DNA of 47,997 bases from Natronococcus amylolyticus DSM 10524 (GCF_000337675.1 NZ_AOIB01000039.1:15808-63804), one strand, 5' to 3'; positions 15,945-25,150 are shown, counted from the first letter of the stretch. Notes: a model not told the origin generated them from the letters alone. Program-made: numbers and translations.

Positions 15945-16955
15945 ATGAGCACAGAAACAGGCCCGGATTCGGAGATCATCGGCGACGGTGCCGACGCCGA
16001 CAGGCGTCGAAACCGTCGCGTGCGCCGACTCCTGTTCGGGTGTACGAGTATCACCGTGTTGACGACGGTGGCGATCTTCGCCGTCCTGTTCGACAACGCA
16101 TTTCATTTCTTCTACGACGTGCGCTTTCACGAGTGGCTCGTCGGACTCGTAACCGAGTTCAGACTCGTTCCGGAACAGCGCGTCGCGATCACCGAGTTCC
16201 TGCTCGATACGGAGTGGCGGCCGTCCCACGCCGACGACCCGCGCTTCGGTATCCTGCCGCTGGCAGCCGGAACCCTGCTGATCACCGTCGGCGCAGCGTT
16301 CGTCTCGATTCCGATCGGGACCGCGACGGCGCTGTACCTCTCGGAGTACGCACGGCCGGGAACGCGCAAGTATCTCAAGCCAACGCTCGAGGTGCTGGCT
16401 GGCGTGCCGACGATCGTCTACGGTTTCTTCGCGCTGACGTTCATTACACCGAACATCATCGGACCGCTCGCGGCCGCGCTCGGGCAGGACGTCGGCCGAT
16501 TCAGCGCGCTCTCGGGGGCGATCGTCGTCGGCATCATGACGATCCCGATGGTCGCGTCGATCTCCGAGGACGCAATGAGTGCGGTTCCCGACGAGTTGCG
16601 AAACGGGGCGTACGCGCTCGGTGCGTCGAAGTACACGGTCTCGACGAGCGTCGTGTTGCCGGCATCGATCTCCGGCATCATGGCGTCGTACATCCTGGCG
16701 GTCTCGCGTGCCATCGGCGAGACGATGGCCGTCGCGCTCGCGGCGGGCGTCACGCCGCGGCTGACCGCGAATCCGTTCGCCGAGATTCAGACGATGACCG
16801 CGTTCATGGTCGACTCGACCCGGTCGACGATGCTCGTCGGATCCGTCGAGTACCAGTCCCTGTTCGCGGTCGGCCTCGCGCTGTTCGTGATGACGCTCGC
16901 AGCGAACCTCGTAAACGACTACGTCAAGCGAAGTTACCGGGAGGAGTATCGATGA
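15945..16955 (+). CDS. pstC: Phosphate ABC transporter permease PstC
   Basis: 336-residue membrane permease. After a charged N-terminal tail of about 25 residues there are six or more hydrophobic helices. The permease loop with LRNGAYALGASKYTVSTSVVLPA (conserved E/D-A-LGA-S-x-x-x-T pattern) docks on PstB. PNIIGP and SRAIGETMAVALAAG are family landmarks. The stop overlaps the pstA start by four bases (ATGA), so translation is coupled. Confidence 0.94.
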   Translation: MSTETGPDSEIIGDGADADRRRNRRVRRLLFGCTSITVLTTVAIFAVLFDNAFHFFYDVRFHEWLVGLVTEFRLVPEQRVAITEFLLDTEWRPSHADDPRFGILPLAAGTLLITVGAAFVSIPIGTATALYLSEYARPGTRKYLKPTLEVLAGVPTIVYGFFALTFITPNIIGPLAAALGQDVGRFSALSGAIVVGIMTIPMVASISEDAMSAVPDELRNGAYALGASKYTVSTSVVLPASISGIMASYILAVSRAIGETMAVALAAGVTPRLTANPFAEIQTMTAFMVDSTRSTMLVGSVEYQSLFAVGLALFVMTLAANLVNDYVKRSYREEYR

Positions 16956-17863
16956 GTGCCGACACCGAACGAGGGAACGTCCGCGAGTGGATGAGCGACG
17001 TCGACCTGCGCTGGGTGAAACGGAAGAATCGACTCTTCCACATCGCCCTCGTCGGCGCGTCGCTGTTCGGGGTGGTTATGCTCGCCTTGCTCATCGCCGA
17101 CGTCATCCTCGACACGCTGATCGGCGTCGTCGTCTTCGAAATCGATATCGGGACGTTCCTCACCCGGGCGGGCTCGAGCGACTGGGCTAACGCCGGCTTC
17201 CTCGGTGCGATGATCGGATCGGCGTGGCTGCTCGTGTTCACATTGTTCTTTTCGTTCTTCCTCGGCGTCGGAACCGCCGTCTATCTGGAGGAGTACGCGC
17301 CGGATACCCGAACCACGCGGCTGATCGAGGCGAACCTGACCAACCTCGCCGGCGTTCCTTCGGTCGTCTATGGGCTGTTGGCGCTCGGCGTCTTCGTGAA
17401 CGCGATGCGGCTGGGTCCGATCCTGATCGCCGGCGCGCTGGCACTCGCGTTGCTCGTGACGCCGATCGTCATCGTCGCGAGCCAGGAGGCCCTCCGGGCC
17501 GTGCCAGACGGCATGCGAAACGGCTCGCTGGCGACGGGAGCGACCCAGTGGCAGACGGTTCGCGGCGTCGTCCTCCCATCGGCGATGCCCGGCATCGTCA
17601 CCGGAACGATTCTGGCGCTCGCTCGAGCGATCGGCGAGACGGCGCCACTGCTCATGGTCGGAACCGTCTGGGGGATGCGACACTACCCCGGTCCGTTCGA
17701 CCGCTTCGGTGCGATGCCGACCCAGATCTACGAGTGGGCGTTCCTGCCCGAGATCGAACTGCAGTACCTCGCCGCGATGGGGATCGCCGTGCTGATGACG
17801 ATCCTCCTCGCGATGTATGGCGTCGCGTTCTTCGTGCGGAATCGGTACGAACGGAGCTACTAA
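16952..17863 (+). CDS. pstA: Phosphate ABC transporter permease PstA
   Basis: 303-residue partner permease. Landmarks are the YLEEYAPD motif, [18 protein letters not shown], the docking loop [20 protein letters not shown] and [15 protein letters not shown]. The frame is open for almost 1.5 kb upstream, but that is a shadow of pstS and pstC. The start at 16952 overlaps pstC by four bases and is preceded by GGGAGGAG, a good ribosome site. Confidence 0.94.
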   Translation: MSADTERGNVREWMSDVDLRWVKRKNRLFHIALVGASLFGVVMLALLIADVILDTLIGVVVFEIDIGTFLTRAGSSDWANAGFLGAMIGSAWLLVFTLFFSFFLGVGTAVYLEEYAPDTRTTRLIEANLTNLAGVPSVVYGLLALGVFVNAMRLGPILIAGALALALLVTPIVIVASQEALRAVPDGMRNGSLATGATQWQTVRGVVLPSAMPGIVTGTILALARAIGETAPLLMVGTVWGMRHYPGPFDRFGAMPTQIYEWAFLPEIELQYLAAMGIAVLMTILLAMYGVAFFVRNRYERSY

Positions 17864-17864
17864 C

Positions 17865-18701
17865 ATGGCAAGTAACACCACGAACGACACCGAATCGCTG
17901 ATTTCGACGGAGGTATCGGTCGACAGAACTCACGACCAGCCGGCGTCCCCCGAAACCGTCGTCGAGGCCACCGATATCGACGTCTACTACGGCGACGAGC
18001 AGGCCCTAGATGGAATCGATATCGAGATTCCCGAACGGCAGGTGACCGCGATCATCGGTCCCTCCGGCTGTGGAAAGTCGACGTTCCTTCGGTGTGTCAA
18101 CCGAATGAACGACCAGATCGACGCCTGTCGCGTCAGCGGCGAACTCGACTTCCACGACAAGAACGTCTACGACGACGACGTCGATCCCGTCGCGCTGCGC
18201 CGGAAGATCGGGATGGTCTTCCAGAAGCCGAATCCCTTCCCGAAATCGATCCGGGACAACGTCGCCTACGGGCTGAACGTCCAGGGAAAGACCGAGGGGG
18301 TCGACGAGCGCGTCGAGCGAGCGCTGCGCGGTGCGGCCCTCTGGGACGAGGTGGGCGACCAACTCGACTCGAGCGGGCTCGACCTCTCCGGCGGTCAGCA
18401 ACAGCGGCTCTGTATCGCTCGCGCGATCGCTCCGGACCCGGAAGTTCTCCTGATGGACGAACCGACGTCGGCGCTCGATCCCGTCGCCGCGTCGAAAGTC
18501 GAGGACCTCATCGACGAACTCGTCGAGGAGTACACCGTCATCATCGTTACCCACAACATGCAACAGGCGGCCCGCATCTCCGATAAGACCGCCGTCTTCC
18601 TCACCGGGGGCGAACTCGTCGAGTTCGACGACACCGCCACGATCTTCGAGGACCCCGCGGACGAACGGGTCGAAGACTACATCACCGGCAAGTTCGGCTA
18701 A
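17865..18701 (+). CDS. pstB: Phosphate ABC transporter ATP-binding protein PstB
   Basis: 278-residue ATPase. After about 30 disordered residues come Walker [10 protein letters not shown], the Q-loop [13 protein letters not shown] (the latter part is characteristic of PstB), the signature [16 protein letters not shown], Walker [14 protein letters not shown] and the switch [10 protein letters not shown]. It ends EDYITGKFG, the usual PstB tail. Its ATG lies one base after the pstA stop. Confidence 0.96.
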   Translation: MASNTTNDTESLISTEVSVDRTHDQPASPETVVEATDIDVYYGDEQALDGIDIEIPERQVTAIIGPSGCGKSTFLRCVNRMNDQIDACRVSGELDFHDKNVYDDDVDPVALRRKIGMVFQKPNPFPKSIRDNVAYGLNVQGKTEGVDERVERALRGAALWDEVGDQLDSSGLDLSGGQQQRLCIARAIAPDPEVLLMDEPTSALDPVAASKVEDLIDELVEEYTVIIVTHNMQQAARISDKTAVFLTGGELVEFDDTATIFEDPADERVEDYITGKFG

Positions 18702-18703
18702 CC

Positions 18704-19363
18704 ATGTCACGAACGGATTACCAACGGCAGCTCGAGGCGCTTCGCACGAACGTCGTGGAGATGTCCGACCTCGCCTGTCACCGTCTCCGGCGGGCGCTCG
18801 AGGCCTACGAACGGCGGGACGTCAACCTCGCTGAGAACGTCATCGAGGGCGACCACGAGCTCAACGAGCTGTACCTCGAGCTCGAGCAACGCTGCATCGA
18901 ACTGATCGCGCTTCAACAGCCCGTCGCAGGGGATCTGCGATTTATCGCCGCTTCGTTCAAGATCATCACCGATCTCGAGCGGATCGGCGACCTCGCCGTA
19001 AACATCGCCGAGTACGCCGATCGCGGCCAGGGGAGCCGGTATCCGGATATCGATATCTCGGCGATCGGCGAGCAGACGGTCGGGATGGTCGAGGACGCCA
19101 TCGAGGCCTACGCGACCGACGACACCCCGTCGACGTACGACGTTGCGGCGGCCGACGACGAGGTCGACGCGCGCTGTAAGCGGGCGAGCGAGCTCGTCGT
19201 CGAGGACCTCCTCGCGACGGAGGTCGGCGACGAATCGCTGCTCGAGGACGTCTCCCGAACGCTGTTGACGATCCGGGATCTCGAGCGCGTCGGCGACCAC
19301 GCAGTCAACATCGCCGCGCGAACGCTGTACATGGTCGACAACGACGACGAACTGATCTACTGA
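18704..19363 (+). CDS. phoU: Phosphate transport system regulator PhoU
   Basis: 219-residue all-helical protein with two PhoU repeats. Each has the metal-binding pattern E-x-x-x-D: EGDHELNELYLELEQRCIEL and ADDEVDARCKRASE. The ITDLERIGDLAVNIAE and IRDLERVGDHAVNIAA signatures occur one per repeat. It is thought to control PstB activity and phosphate signalling. It starts two bases after pstB and overlaps the next gene by one base. Confidence 0.93.
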   Translation: MSRTDYQRQLEALRTNVVEMSDLACHRLRRALEAYERRDVNLAENVIEGDHELNELYLELEQRCIELIALQQPVAGDLRFIAASFKIITDLERIGDLAVNIAEYADRGQGSRYPDIDISAIGEQTVGMVEDAIEAYATDDTPSTYDVAAADDEVDARCKRASELVVEDLLATEVGDESLLEDVSRTLLTIRDLERVGDHAVNIAARTLYMVDNDDELIY

Positions 19364-20364
19364 TGAGCCAGTATCGATCGACGACCGGCTGGGAACCAGT
19401 CGAACGGAAGGTCCAGCTGGCTGGCAACTCCACGTTCGTCATCTCGCTGCCCAAGGAGTGGGCGCTCGAACAGGATCTCGAGTCGGGGATGTCGATGCAT
19501 CTGTATCCTCACGAAGACCGCGTCGTCGCCTCCGCCGAGTCGATCCCAGACCAGGATCGGTGTGCGACGATCGATGCGACGGCAGTCGGCGACGAGACGA
19601 TCGTTCGACGCGTCCGCGCGGCGTACGCCGTCGGCTGCGATCGAATCACCGTCGTCGGTTCCGACGGACTCGATCCCGAGCGGCGACGCGACCTCGACCG
19701 GACAGTCGGACGTCTCGTCGGCGTCGAGATCCTCGAGGATACCGGCGACCGACTCGTCGTCCAGGACCTGCTCGACGTCGACGACGTCTCGCTGCCACAG
19801 ACGCTTCTCCAGACACGCCTGCTCGCCCTCGAGATGCACGCCGACGCCCTCGAGGCCCTGGTCGAGGACGACGAGGAACTCGCCCGCCGGGTGATCGATC
19901 GCGACGACGAGGTCGACCGACTGTTCGCGTTCGTGAGCCGGGGCTTTCATCGCGGGCTCGAGGACGTCCACGAGATCAACCGGCTCGGCACCGACCGGAC
20001 CTCGGCGTTTCGCGACTATCGGGTGGCCCGACAGCTCGAACGCGTCGCCGACCACGCCGAGCGGATCGCGAGCGTCGCCGTACAGCAGTCCGGGCCGCCG
20101 GCCGAGGACGTCGGGAATCCGCTCGAGCTCGCGGGGGCGAACGCGCGACGAGCGCTCGAACTCGCGCTCGCCGGGGAGATCGAACACGCGACGGCGACCG
20201 TCGACGAGGTCTCCGAGACAGTCGCCGAACTGGACGCGACGCTCCGCGAGAGTACCGATCCGGACGCGTACGCCTACGGAACGGCGCTCGAGAGCGTTCG
20301 TCGAACGGCCGCGATCGCCGGCAACGTCGTCGACGTAATGGCCGAGTCGGCGATCGACGCGTGA
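19363..20364 (+). CDS. AbrB-PhoU regulator, second copy, at the end of the pst operon
   Basis: 333 residues with the same layout as the divergent gene at 13427: AbrB-type N-terminus (RKVQLAGNSTFVISLPKEWA, residues 15-34), a middle part, then PhoU-like helices (RVARQLERVADHAERIAS near 225). The two are clearly paralogous but strongly diverged. The ATG shares one base with the phoU stop (TGATG). The locus thus carries three PhoU-type proteins. One possibility is that this one autoregulates pst while the other responds upstream. Confidence 0.87.
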   Translation: MSQYRSTTGWEPVERKVQLAGNSTFVISLPKEWALEQDLESGMSMHLYPHEDRVVASAESIPDQDRCATIDATAVGDETIVRRVRAAYAVGCDRITVVGSDGLDPERRRDLDRTVGRLVGVEILEDTGDRLVVQDLLDVDDVSLPQTLLQTRLLALEMHADALEALVEDDEELARRVIDRDDEVDRLFAFVSRGFHRGLEDVHEINRLGTDRTSAFRDYRVARQLERVADHAERIASVAVQQSGPPAEDVGNPLELAGANARRALELALAGEIEHATATVDEVSETVAELDATLRESTDPDAYAYGTALESVRRTAAIAGNVVDVMAESAIDA

Positions 20365-20482
20365 GGGTTCTCGGCGGAGAGTCGTCTCTCGCACGGTGCG
20401 GGCCCAACTCCGAAACACTTCCTCGACGACTGTAGCGTACAGACACGGACGACGGACTCGAGTTGATCCGCGTTCGCAGCGA

Positions 20483-21460
20483 TCAGTCCGTCAGCGGCGC
20501 CCCGGCGATCCGCGGCGGCTCGTACAGCATCGGTGCATCCTGGATCGTCGTCTCGGTGATCCCCAGCAGCGTCCGGCGAAACGCCGGCCCCTCGGTCATG
20601 AGCTGGTACGCCTCGTCTCGTCCCGTCTCGTCGGCGTGAGAGATCAGCCAGACGTTCGTCCCGGTCGCATCGATCTCGAGCAGACAGTACGCCTGCGGGT
20701 AGGAGGCGACCGCCGGCGCGATGAGCTGTCGGACGCCGCCGCGTTTCACGAGCGACGGAAGGTGGTGGTGACCGGAGACGACGAGTCCGACGCCGTGGCT
20801 CTCGAGGATCGACTGGAATCGATCCCGTTCGCTCATCGTGAACCACTTCCAGGTGTCCGTCTCACAGAGCGGCTCGCTGACCAGCGGGATCGGGTTGTGA
20901 TGGCACACGACGACGGGCATCGACGCGTCCCGAAGCCCCTCGTCGAGCCACTCGAGCTGGTCGTCGGAGATCCGGCCGCGGTGGGTCCCGGTGTAGGGTC
21001 CGTTCCGACCCGCTGCGCTGTTCAGGACGAAGAGATCGAGCCCGTCGAGATCGTAGCGGGCCGGAAGCGATCCCCCGGCGTATCGTTCCGCGAACGTCGT
21101 CGTCGACGGACAGCGGTGGTCGTCTCCCTGCTTTTGAAGATCGTGGTTCCCTGGCGTCGCCAGAAAGGGCACCGTAAGGTCCTCGAGGAGGAGGTCGACC
21201 CGGTCGTAGTTCCACGGCTCGCCGTCTTTCGTGAGATCGCCGGGGAACACCACGAGATCGACGTCCCGATCGTTGACGTCGTCGATCACGGCCCGAAGTC
21301 GCTGCTCGGTCCGGTGAAAGACGCGGTAGGTCCCCGACGCTCGAGTCGCGACATGTGGGTCGCCGACGACGGCGATTCGCCGAGCCCGGTGGGTTCGCGG
21401 ATAGTCGAGGCGACCGAGGAGGACGCGGTCGCCGACAGCCGACAGGCAGTTATCGCTCAT
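20483..21460 (-). CDS. Calcineurin-like metallophosphoesterase
   Basis: 325 residues. All five blocks of the binuclear metallophosphoesterase fold are present: GDPHVA (D-x-H), VVFPGDLTKDGEP (GD), LATPGNHD (GNHD), VVVCHHNP (H) and VVSGHHHLP (GHHH). Substrate class is unclear; relatives include cyclic nucleotide and nucleoside polyphosphate hydrolases and DNA-repair proteins. The ATG at 21460 is preceded by GGAGG six bases upstream, which fixes the start. It follows the phosphate operon tail to tail, which may be chance. Confidence 0.88.
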   Translation of the reverse strand: MSDNCLSAVGDRVLLGRLDYPRTHRARRIAVVGDPHVATRASGTYRVFHRTEQRLRAVIDDVNDRDVDLVVFPGDLTKDGEPWNYDRVDLLLEDLTVPFLATPGNHDLQKQGDDHRCPSTTTFAERYAGGSLPARYDLDGLDLFVLNSAAGRNGPYTGTHRGRISDDQLEWLDEGLRDASMPVVVCHHNPIPLVSEPLCETDTWKWFTMSERDRFQSILESHGVGLVVSGHHHLPSLVKRGGVRQLIAPAVASYPQAYCLLEIDATGTNVWLISHADETGRDEAYQLMTEGPAFRRTLLGITETTIQDAPMLYEPPRIAGAPLTD

Positions 21461-21466
21461 TGCAGT

Positions 21467-21471
21467 CCTCC
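21467..21471 (-). promoter_or_regulatory. Shine-Dalgarno site of the phosphoesterase gene
   Basis: GGAGG on the minus strand, six bases before the ATG at 21460. It argues against the longer frame that starts at 21556. Confidence 0.6.
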
Positions 21472-21838
21472 CGACCGATCGGCACGGCACTCCCGCCCGG
21501 TCGCTGTGTGTTTCGAGTCCTTCCCTGCGTCGTACGGACGGACGAGTGCATACCACAGCACGCGACGCCGAGCATAAAGAACAGTTATATTAGTAGTACG
21601 TCGTTCTGCGGTGACGAGACGGGCGATACCCTCGCGTACGTGTCGACAACCGGGGCCGCCAGATTCCTCCGGAGCACTCGGGTGAACTCAGTAGATGCCG
21701 TCGGTTTCCGTTTTTCCGAATAGACGACAGTATGTCGTTCCTCGTCTCGATACGTGCCGAAATCGCGACGGCAGTCGGATCGGACCGAGCCCGACCCAAG
21801 GGCGTTTAGTAGTCGGATTCCGTGCTGTACGGTACGCT

Positions 21839-23020
21839 ATGACAGGACCAGACGACGATCGGATCCCGGTGACGATCGTCAGCGGCTATCTCGGTGCCGG
21901 CAAGACGACGCTCGTCAACCACCTGCTCACGAACGAGGCGGGACACGAGATCGCGGTGATCGTCAACGACATGGGCGAGGTGAACATCGATGCGGACCTG
22001 ATCGCCCGCGAGAACGAAGAGGAGGGGGTGATCGACCTCTCGAACGGCTGTATCTGTTGTCGGCTACAGGGCGACCTGCTCGAGGAGGCCCGTCGGCTCG
22101 CCGAGAGCCGCGAGTTCGACTACCTGCTCGTCGAATCGTCGGGGATCAGCGAGCCGATTCCGGTAGCGCGGGTGTTTCTCGAGGGCACCGAGGAAAGCGA
22201 GATCGATCCGACCGAGCGGTTCCGGCTCGATACGATGGTGACCGTCCTCGACACCTACGGCTTCTGGAAGGAGTTCGACGCGGGCGCGACGCTCCCCGAG
22301 GGCGCCCAGCCCGACGAAGAGCGGCCGCTGAGCGAGGTGCTCGTCGAGGGAGTCGAGTTCTGCGACGTCCTCCTGTTGAACAAGACCGACATGGTTCCCG
22401 ACGACGTCCTCGAGGAGATCGAGACCGTCGTCGATCGGCTTCAGCCGCGGGCCGAACGGGTGCGAACGACGTATTCCGAGATCGACCCCGACCTCGTGCT
22501 GGGGACGGGGCGGTTCGACTTTGAGGACGCGAAGCGCTCCCAGGGGTGGAAACGGGAGCTGCGCGGCGAGAGCCACGAGCACGGGGACGCAGAAGCGGAA
22601 CACGAGCACGGGAAAGCGGATGCGATGCACGATCACGATCACGAGGATCACGACCACGGCCCTGGCCACTCCGCCGCCGACCTCCACGGCGTCTCCTCGT
22701 TCGTCTTCCGGGCTGACGACCCGTTCCGACCCGACGAATTCGGCGAGTGGCTCGAGGAGTGGGACGGCTCGATCATCCGCGCAAAGGGGATCTGTCACGT
22801 CGCCGGCCGCGAGGAGGTGATCGGGCTCAGTCAGGCCGGCCCCGCGGTGCAGGCGGGACCGATCGGCGAGTGGCGGCCCGACGACGACCGGCGAACGCAG
22901 CTCGTGTTCATCGGCCGCGAGATGGACGAGGAGCGGATTCGCGAGGAGCTCGAGTCGATGCTCGTCGATCCGGACGAACGCGACGGAGCCGAGAGCTGGG
23001 CCGACCCGTTTCCGCTATGA
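21839..23020 (+). CDS. CobW/G3E-family GTPase, putative zinc or cobalt chaperone
   Basis: 393-residue P-loop GTPase of the CobW/YjiA/ZNG1 group, which delivers metals to target enzymes at the cost of GTP. Walker A is GYLGAGKTT (16-24), the metal site is the family CxCC in SNGCICCRLQGDLL (C71, C73, C74), ESSGISEP is Walker B region and NKTD is at 181-184. A histidine-rich insertion (246-277, with HDHDHEDHDHGPGH) follows and may buffer metal. The CobW C-terminal domain is recognised from about 285 (SSFVFRADDPFRPDEF). The TATA-like GTTTAGTAG is about 30 bases upstream. Its stop overlaps the opposite small gene by six bases. Confidence 0.92.
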   Translation: MTGPDDDRIPVTIVSGYLGAGKTTLVNHLLTNEAGHEIAVIVNDMGEVNIDADLIARENEEEGVIDLSNGCICCRLQGDLLEEARRLAESREFDYLLVESSGISEPIPVARVFLEGTEESEIDPTERFRLDTMVTVLDTYGFWKEFDAGATLPEGAQPDEERPLSEVLVEGVEFCDVLLLNKTDMVPDDVLEEIETVVDRLQPRAERVRTTYSEIDPDLVLGTGRFDFEDAKRSQGWKRELRGESHEHGDAEAEHEHGKADAMHDHDHEDHDHGPGHSAADLHGVSSFVFRADDPFRPDEFGEWLEEWDGSIIRAKGICHVAGREEVIGLSQAGPAVQAGPIGEWRPDDDRRTQLVFIGREMDEERIREELESMLVDPDERDGAESWADPFPL

Positions 23021-23200
23021 CTCGAGCTCGTCGCTGAGCTCGTCCCAGGACTCGTGGAAGCCGTGGGTCGACTGTGTTGTCACCGACTCGGGGAGGGCGT
23101 TCTGGTAGACGTCGTCGTACTCGAGCAGCTGGCCCCAGCCGTCGGTGAACGAGTAGTTACAGTACTTGCACACGGAGACGGGTAGTACCGACGCCGACAT
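23015..23200 (-). CDS. 61-residue protein with a CxxC and HxxH pair, possible zinc protein
   Basis: Small protein starting MSASVLPVSVCKYCNYSF. C11 and C14 with H46 and H49 could bind one zinc ion. The middle is hydrophilic and there is no membrane segment. It converges on the CobW gene with a 6-base overlap and is one of three tiny Cys2-His2 candidates in the window. The function is unknown; a metal link with the adjacent CobW gene is possible but unproven. Confidence 0.6.
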   Translation of the reverse strand: MSASVLPVSVCKYCNYSFTDGWGQLLEYDDVYQNALPESVTTQSTHGFHESWDELSDELES

Positions 23201-23324
23201 ACGCCTTTCCGTCGCCGCCACGAAAACCTATCACTGACGCTGAAACCGGCCCCCGATCCAACAGAGCCATACCGGTGTATCGTCGAGAGCGGGTATCCGA
23301 CGGCCCGCCGCCGGATCACCGACA

Positions 23325-23492
23325 ATGAACACGAACCGAAACGGTGCCTACGTCGCCAGCACGACCGACGTCGTCGAACGCTCCTGTGACCACTGCGAGT
23401 GGCACGCTGTCGACGACACCTACCCCGCCCTGATCGAACGCTACCAGGATCATCTCCGCGAAGAACACCCGCGGATCTGGCTTCGACGATAG
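23325..23492 (+). CDS. 55-residue protein with a Cys2-His2 pattern, possible small zinc finger
   Basis: Product begins MNTNRNGAYVASTTDVVERS and has C21-x2-C24 and then, in a helix-like stretch YQDHLREEHP, H43 and H48. This is the spacing of a treble-clef or C2H2-like finger in a 55-residue protein; related small proteins are common in haloarchaea. It sits between two genes read toward it. The open frame with sensible acidic codon usage supports it. Role unknown. Confidence 0.6.
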   Translation: MNTNRNGAYVASTTDVVERSCDHCEWHAVDDTYPALIERYQDHLREEHPRIWLRR

Positions 23493-23524
23493 CGTCCGTC
23501 CTCGGCACGCGTTTTCCGACCGAC

Positions 23525-24514
23525 TCAGAAGTCGCCGAGCGAGCGCTGGTTACGGACCAGCGGGTACGCCTCGTAGCCCTCGACCGTCTCGAGATGCGTC
23601 GCGAGCTCCGCGGCGGAGCCGTGCTGGGTGTAGACGACGTCGGGGTCGACGCCGCGAACGACGTCGACGAGTTCGGTGAAATCACAGTGATCGGACAGCG
23701 GAAACGTCGCGTCGTAGTCTCCGCGGTACTGAAAGCTGTCGTTGATCGCCCACCCGGAGAACCCGGCCTTGATCGCGTCGGCGTCGCGGACCAGCGCGTC
23801 GACGAACGAGAGCTTGCTCGTCTGGGAGGGGAGGATCAACGCGTCGCCGGCGCCGAGTTCCGTCTCGTCGCGGTAGCGCCGTGCGCCGAAGTCGATGTCG
23901 TAGTGGTCCTCGACGACCGCGTTGATTCGCTCGGTCGCCTGCGTGACGAACAGTCGATCCCGTGAGGATCGATTCACCAGAAGCTGCAGCTCCTGGACCC
24001 GGCCGAGCGTGTAACCGAACAGGAGCACCGGACGATCGTCGGTGTCCTCGAGCCAGTCGACGATCTCGGCCTCGACGGTCTCCTGGGGCGGCAGGACGTA
24101 CTCGGGCTCGCCGTAGGTCGCCTCGATCACGAGCACGTCGGCGTCGACGGAGTTGGGGTCGAACCCCTCGAGGTAGAACCGATCCCGCGTCGAGCAGTCG
24201 CCGGTGTAGCAGTAGGTCGTCCCGTCGGGATCCGTGATGTGGGTCGCCCGCGAACCTGGAACGTGACCGGCGTCGTGAAGGTCGACGGCGGGGTGGGTTG
24301 TTCGCTCGAGCGGGGTGTCCTCGCGCCGAGTCCGCGCGAGCGCCGCCGTCACGTCCGAGCAGATCACGGCGCCCGGGTCCTCCCGATAGAGGTGGTCGCC
24401 GTGGGCGTGGCTCAGCACGCGAATCCCGTCGCTCGAGCGCTCGCCGTCGCAGACGACGGTCTCGCCGTTCGTCAGATCGAACCGGATCCCGTCTCCGAGG
24501 CGAACTCGACGCAT
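23525..24514 (-). CDS. Metallo-beta-lactamase-fold nuclease, SNM1/Artemis or mRNA-processing-factor-like
   Basis: 329 residues. The zinc motif LSHAHGDHLY (H36, H38, D40, H41) is followed by DAGHVPGSRA and YTGDCSTRDR. The beta-CASP part has LFGYTLGRVQELQ and a final FPLSDHCDF with VYTQHG. Annotation of such proteins swings between mRNA 3'-end processing factor and DNA exonuclease. The last seven residues, QRSLGDF, form a PCNA-binding box like that of polymerase IV. Together with the DNA ligase gene nearby this favours a DNA-repair role. Confidence 0.82.
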   Translation of the reverse strand: MRRVRLGDGIRFDLTNGETVVCDGERSSDGIRVLSHAHGDHLYREDPGAVICSDVTAALARTRREDTPLERTTHPAVDLHDAGHVPGSRATHITDPDGTTYCYTGDCSTRDRFYLEGFDPNSVDADVLVIEATYGEPEYVLPPQETVEAEIVDWLEDTDDRPVLLFGYTLGRVQELQLLVNRSSRDRLFVTQATERINAVVEDHYDIDFGARRYRDETELGAGDALILPSQTSKLSFVDALVRDADAIKAGFSGWAINDSFQYRGDYDATFPLSDHCDFTELVDVVRGVDPDVVYTQHGSAAELATHLETVEGYEAYPLVRNQRSLGDF

Positions 24515-24711
24515 GTGCTATCCCGCAGTACGGCCGAGACGGTGATGGGCGGCGTGCTTGCACTCGGTCGCGACGTCCACATCCATGACCTGTCTACGAT
24601 CCGTCGACGCCTCTCGGTTACGACCCTCGAGACGACACTCCTCGCGTGCTGGCTCGCCGAGCCCCGGTCCGTCGTAGCGAGGGCCGCCGAGCGGCGAACG
24701 CCAGCCGACGG

Positions 24712-24831
24712 TCACCAGTCGACGCCTCCGGAGTCCTGCTCGAAGCCGGATCTAATAATCGGGGCGAGCAGTCCGGACGCGAGCATCAGACAGAGTCCGA
24801 CGACGATCAGAACGATGCCGAGGTCGAACAT
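24712..24831 (-). CDS. 39-residue single-span membrane protein, unknown
   Basis: The product starts MFDLGIVLIVVGLCLMLASG, one transmembrane helix of about 22 residues, and ends in a short polar tail (FEQDSGGVDW). Its ATG overlaps the stop of the preceding 38-residue gene (TAATG), so the pair is probably translated together. It resembles in size the small accessory subunits of membrane complexes, but no family is recognised. Confidence 0.5.
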   Translation of the reverse strand: MFDLGIVLIVVGLCLMLASGLLAPIIRSGFEQDSGGVDW

Positions 24832-24947
24832 TAGTGCTCAGCTCCGAACGGATGATCGTGGACCAGCGTTTCGCCGTCCGCGAGCGGGCGGCGGTTCGAG
24901 GCGGCGGCGTCGATACGGTCGGTCGGATCGGGGTCGAGCTCGTTCAT
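24831..24947 (-). CDS. 38-residue hydrophilic protein, unknown
   Basis: The product starts MNELDPDPTDRIDAAASNRR and ends with a His-containing tail (LVHDHPFGAEH). There is no membrane segment and no cysteine. Its stop shares one base with the ATG of the following membrane microprotein, which is the main support. No clear TATA box is seen upstream. Function unknown. Confidence 0.45.
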   Translation of the reverse strand: MNELDPDPTDRIDAAASNRRPLADGETLVHDHPFGAEH

Positions 24948-25127
24948 TTTTGAGGTGTGAGATCACGGCATCGGCGTTCCTTCGGTCGCCGTCGTCGACG
25001 ACTCGTGATGGGGCGTCGCGGACGTAGTGAGCGCGGGCGTTGTCACTCGGCCCGGCGATACAGCTAACCCGAATTCCGCGCCAGGACCGGTCGCTTACCG
25101 TCGAACTGGGACGTCTCGTAGTAACGG

Positions 25128-25150
25128 GCGACGGTCGGATAAACCGTCGC
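25128..25150 (-). terminator. Hairpin downstream of the DNA ligase gene
   Basis: GCGACGGT and ACCGTCGC form a perfect 8-bp stem around a 7-base loop, about 45 bases after the ligase stop. No U-run follows, so termination is a guess. Confidence 0.35.

Noticed and set aside
21355-21723. A plus-strand frame in the gap before the CobW gene
   Set aside because: It overlaps the antisense of the phosphoesterase and has no recognisable features.
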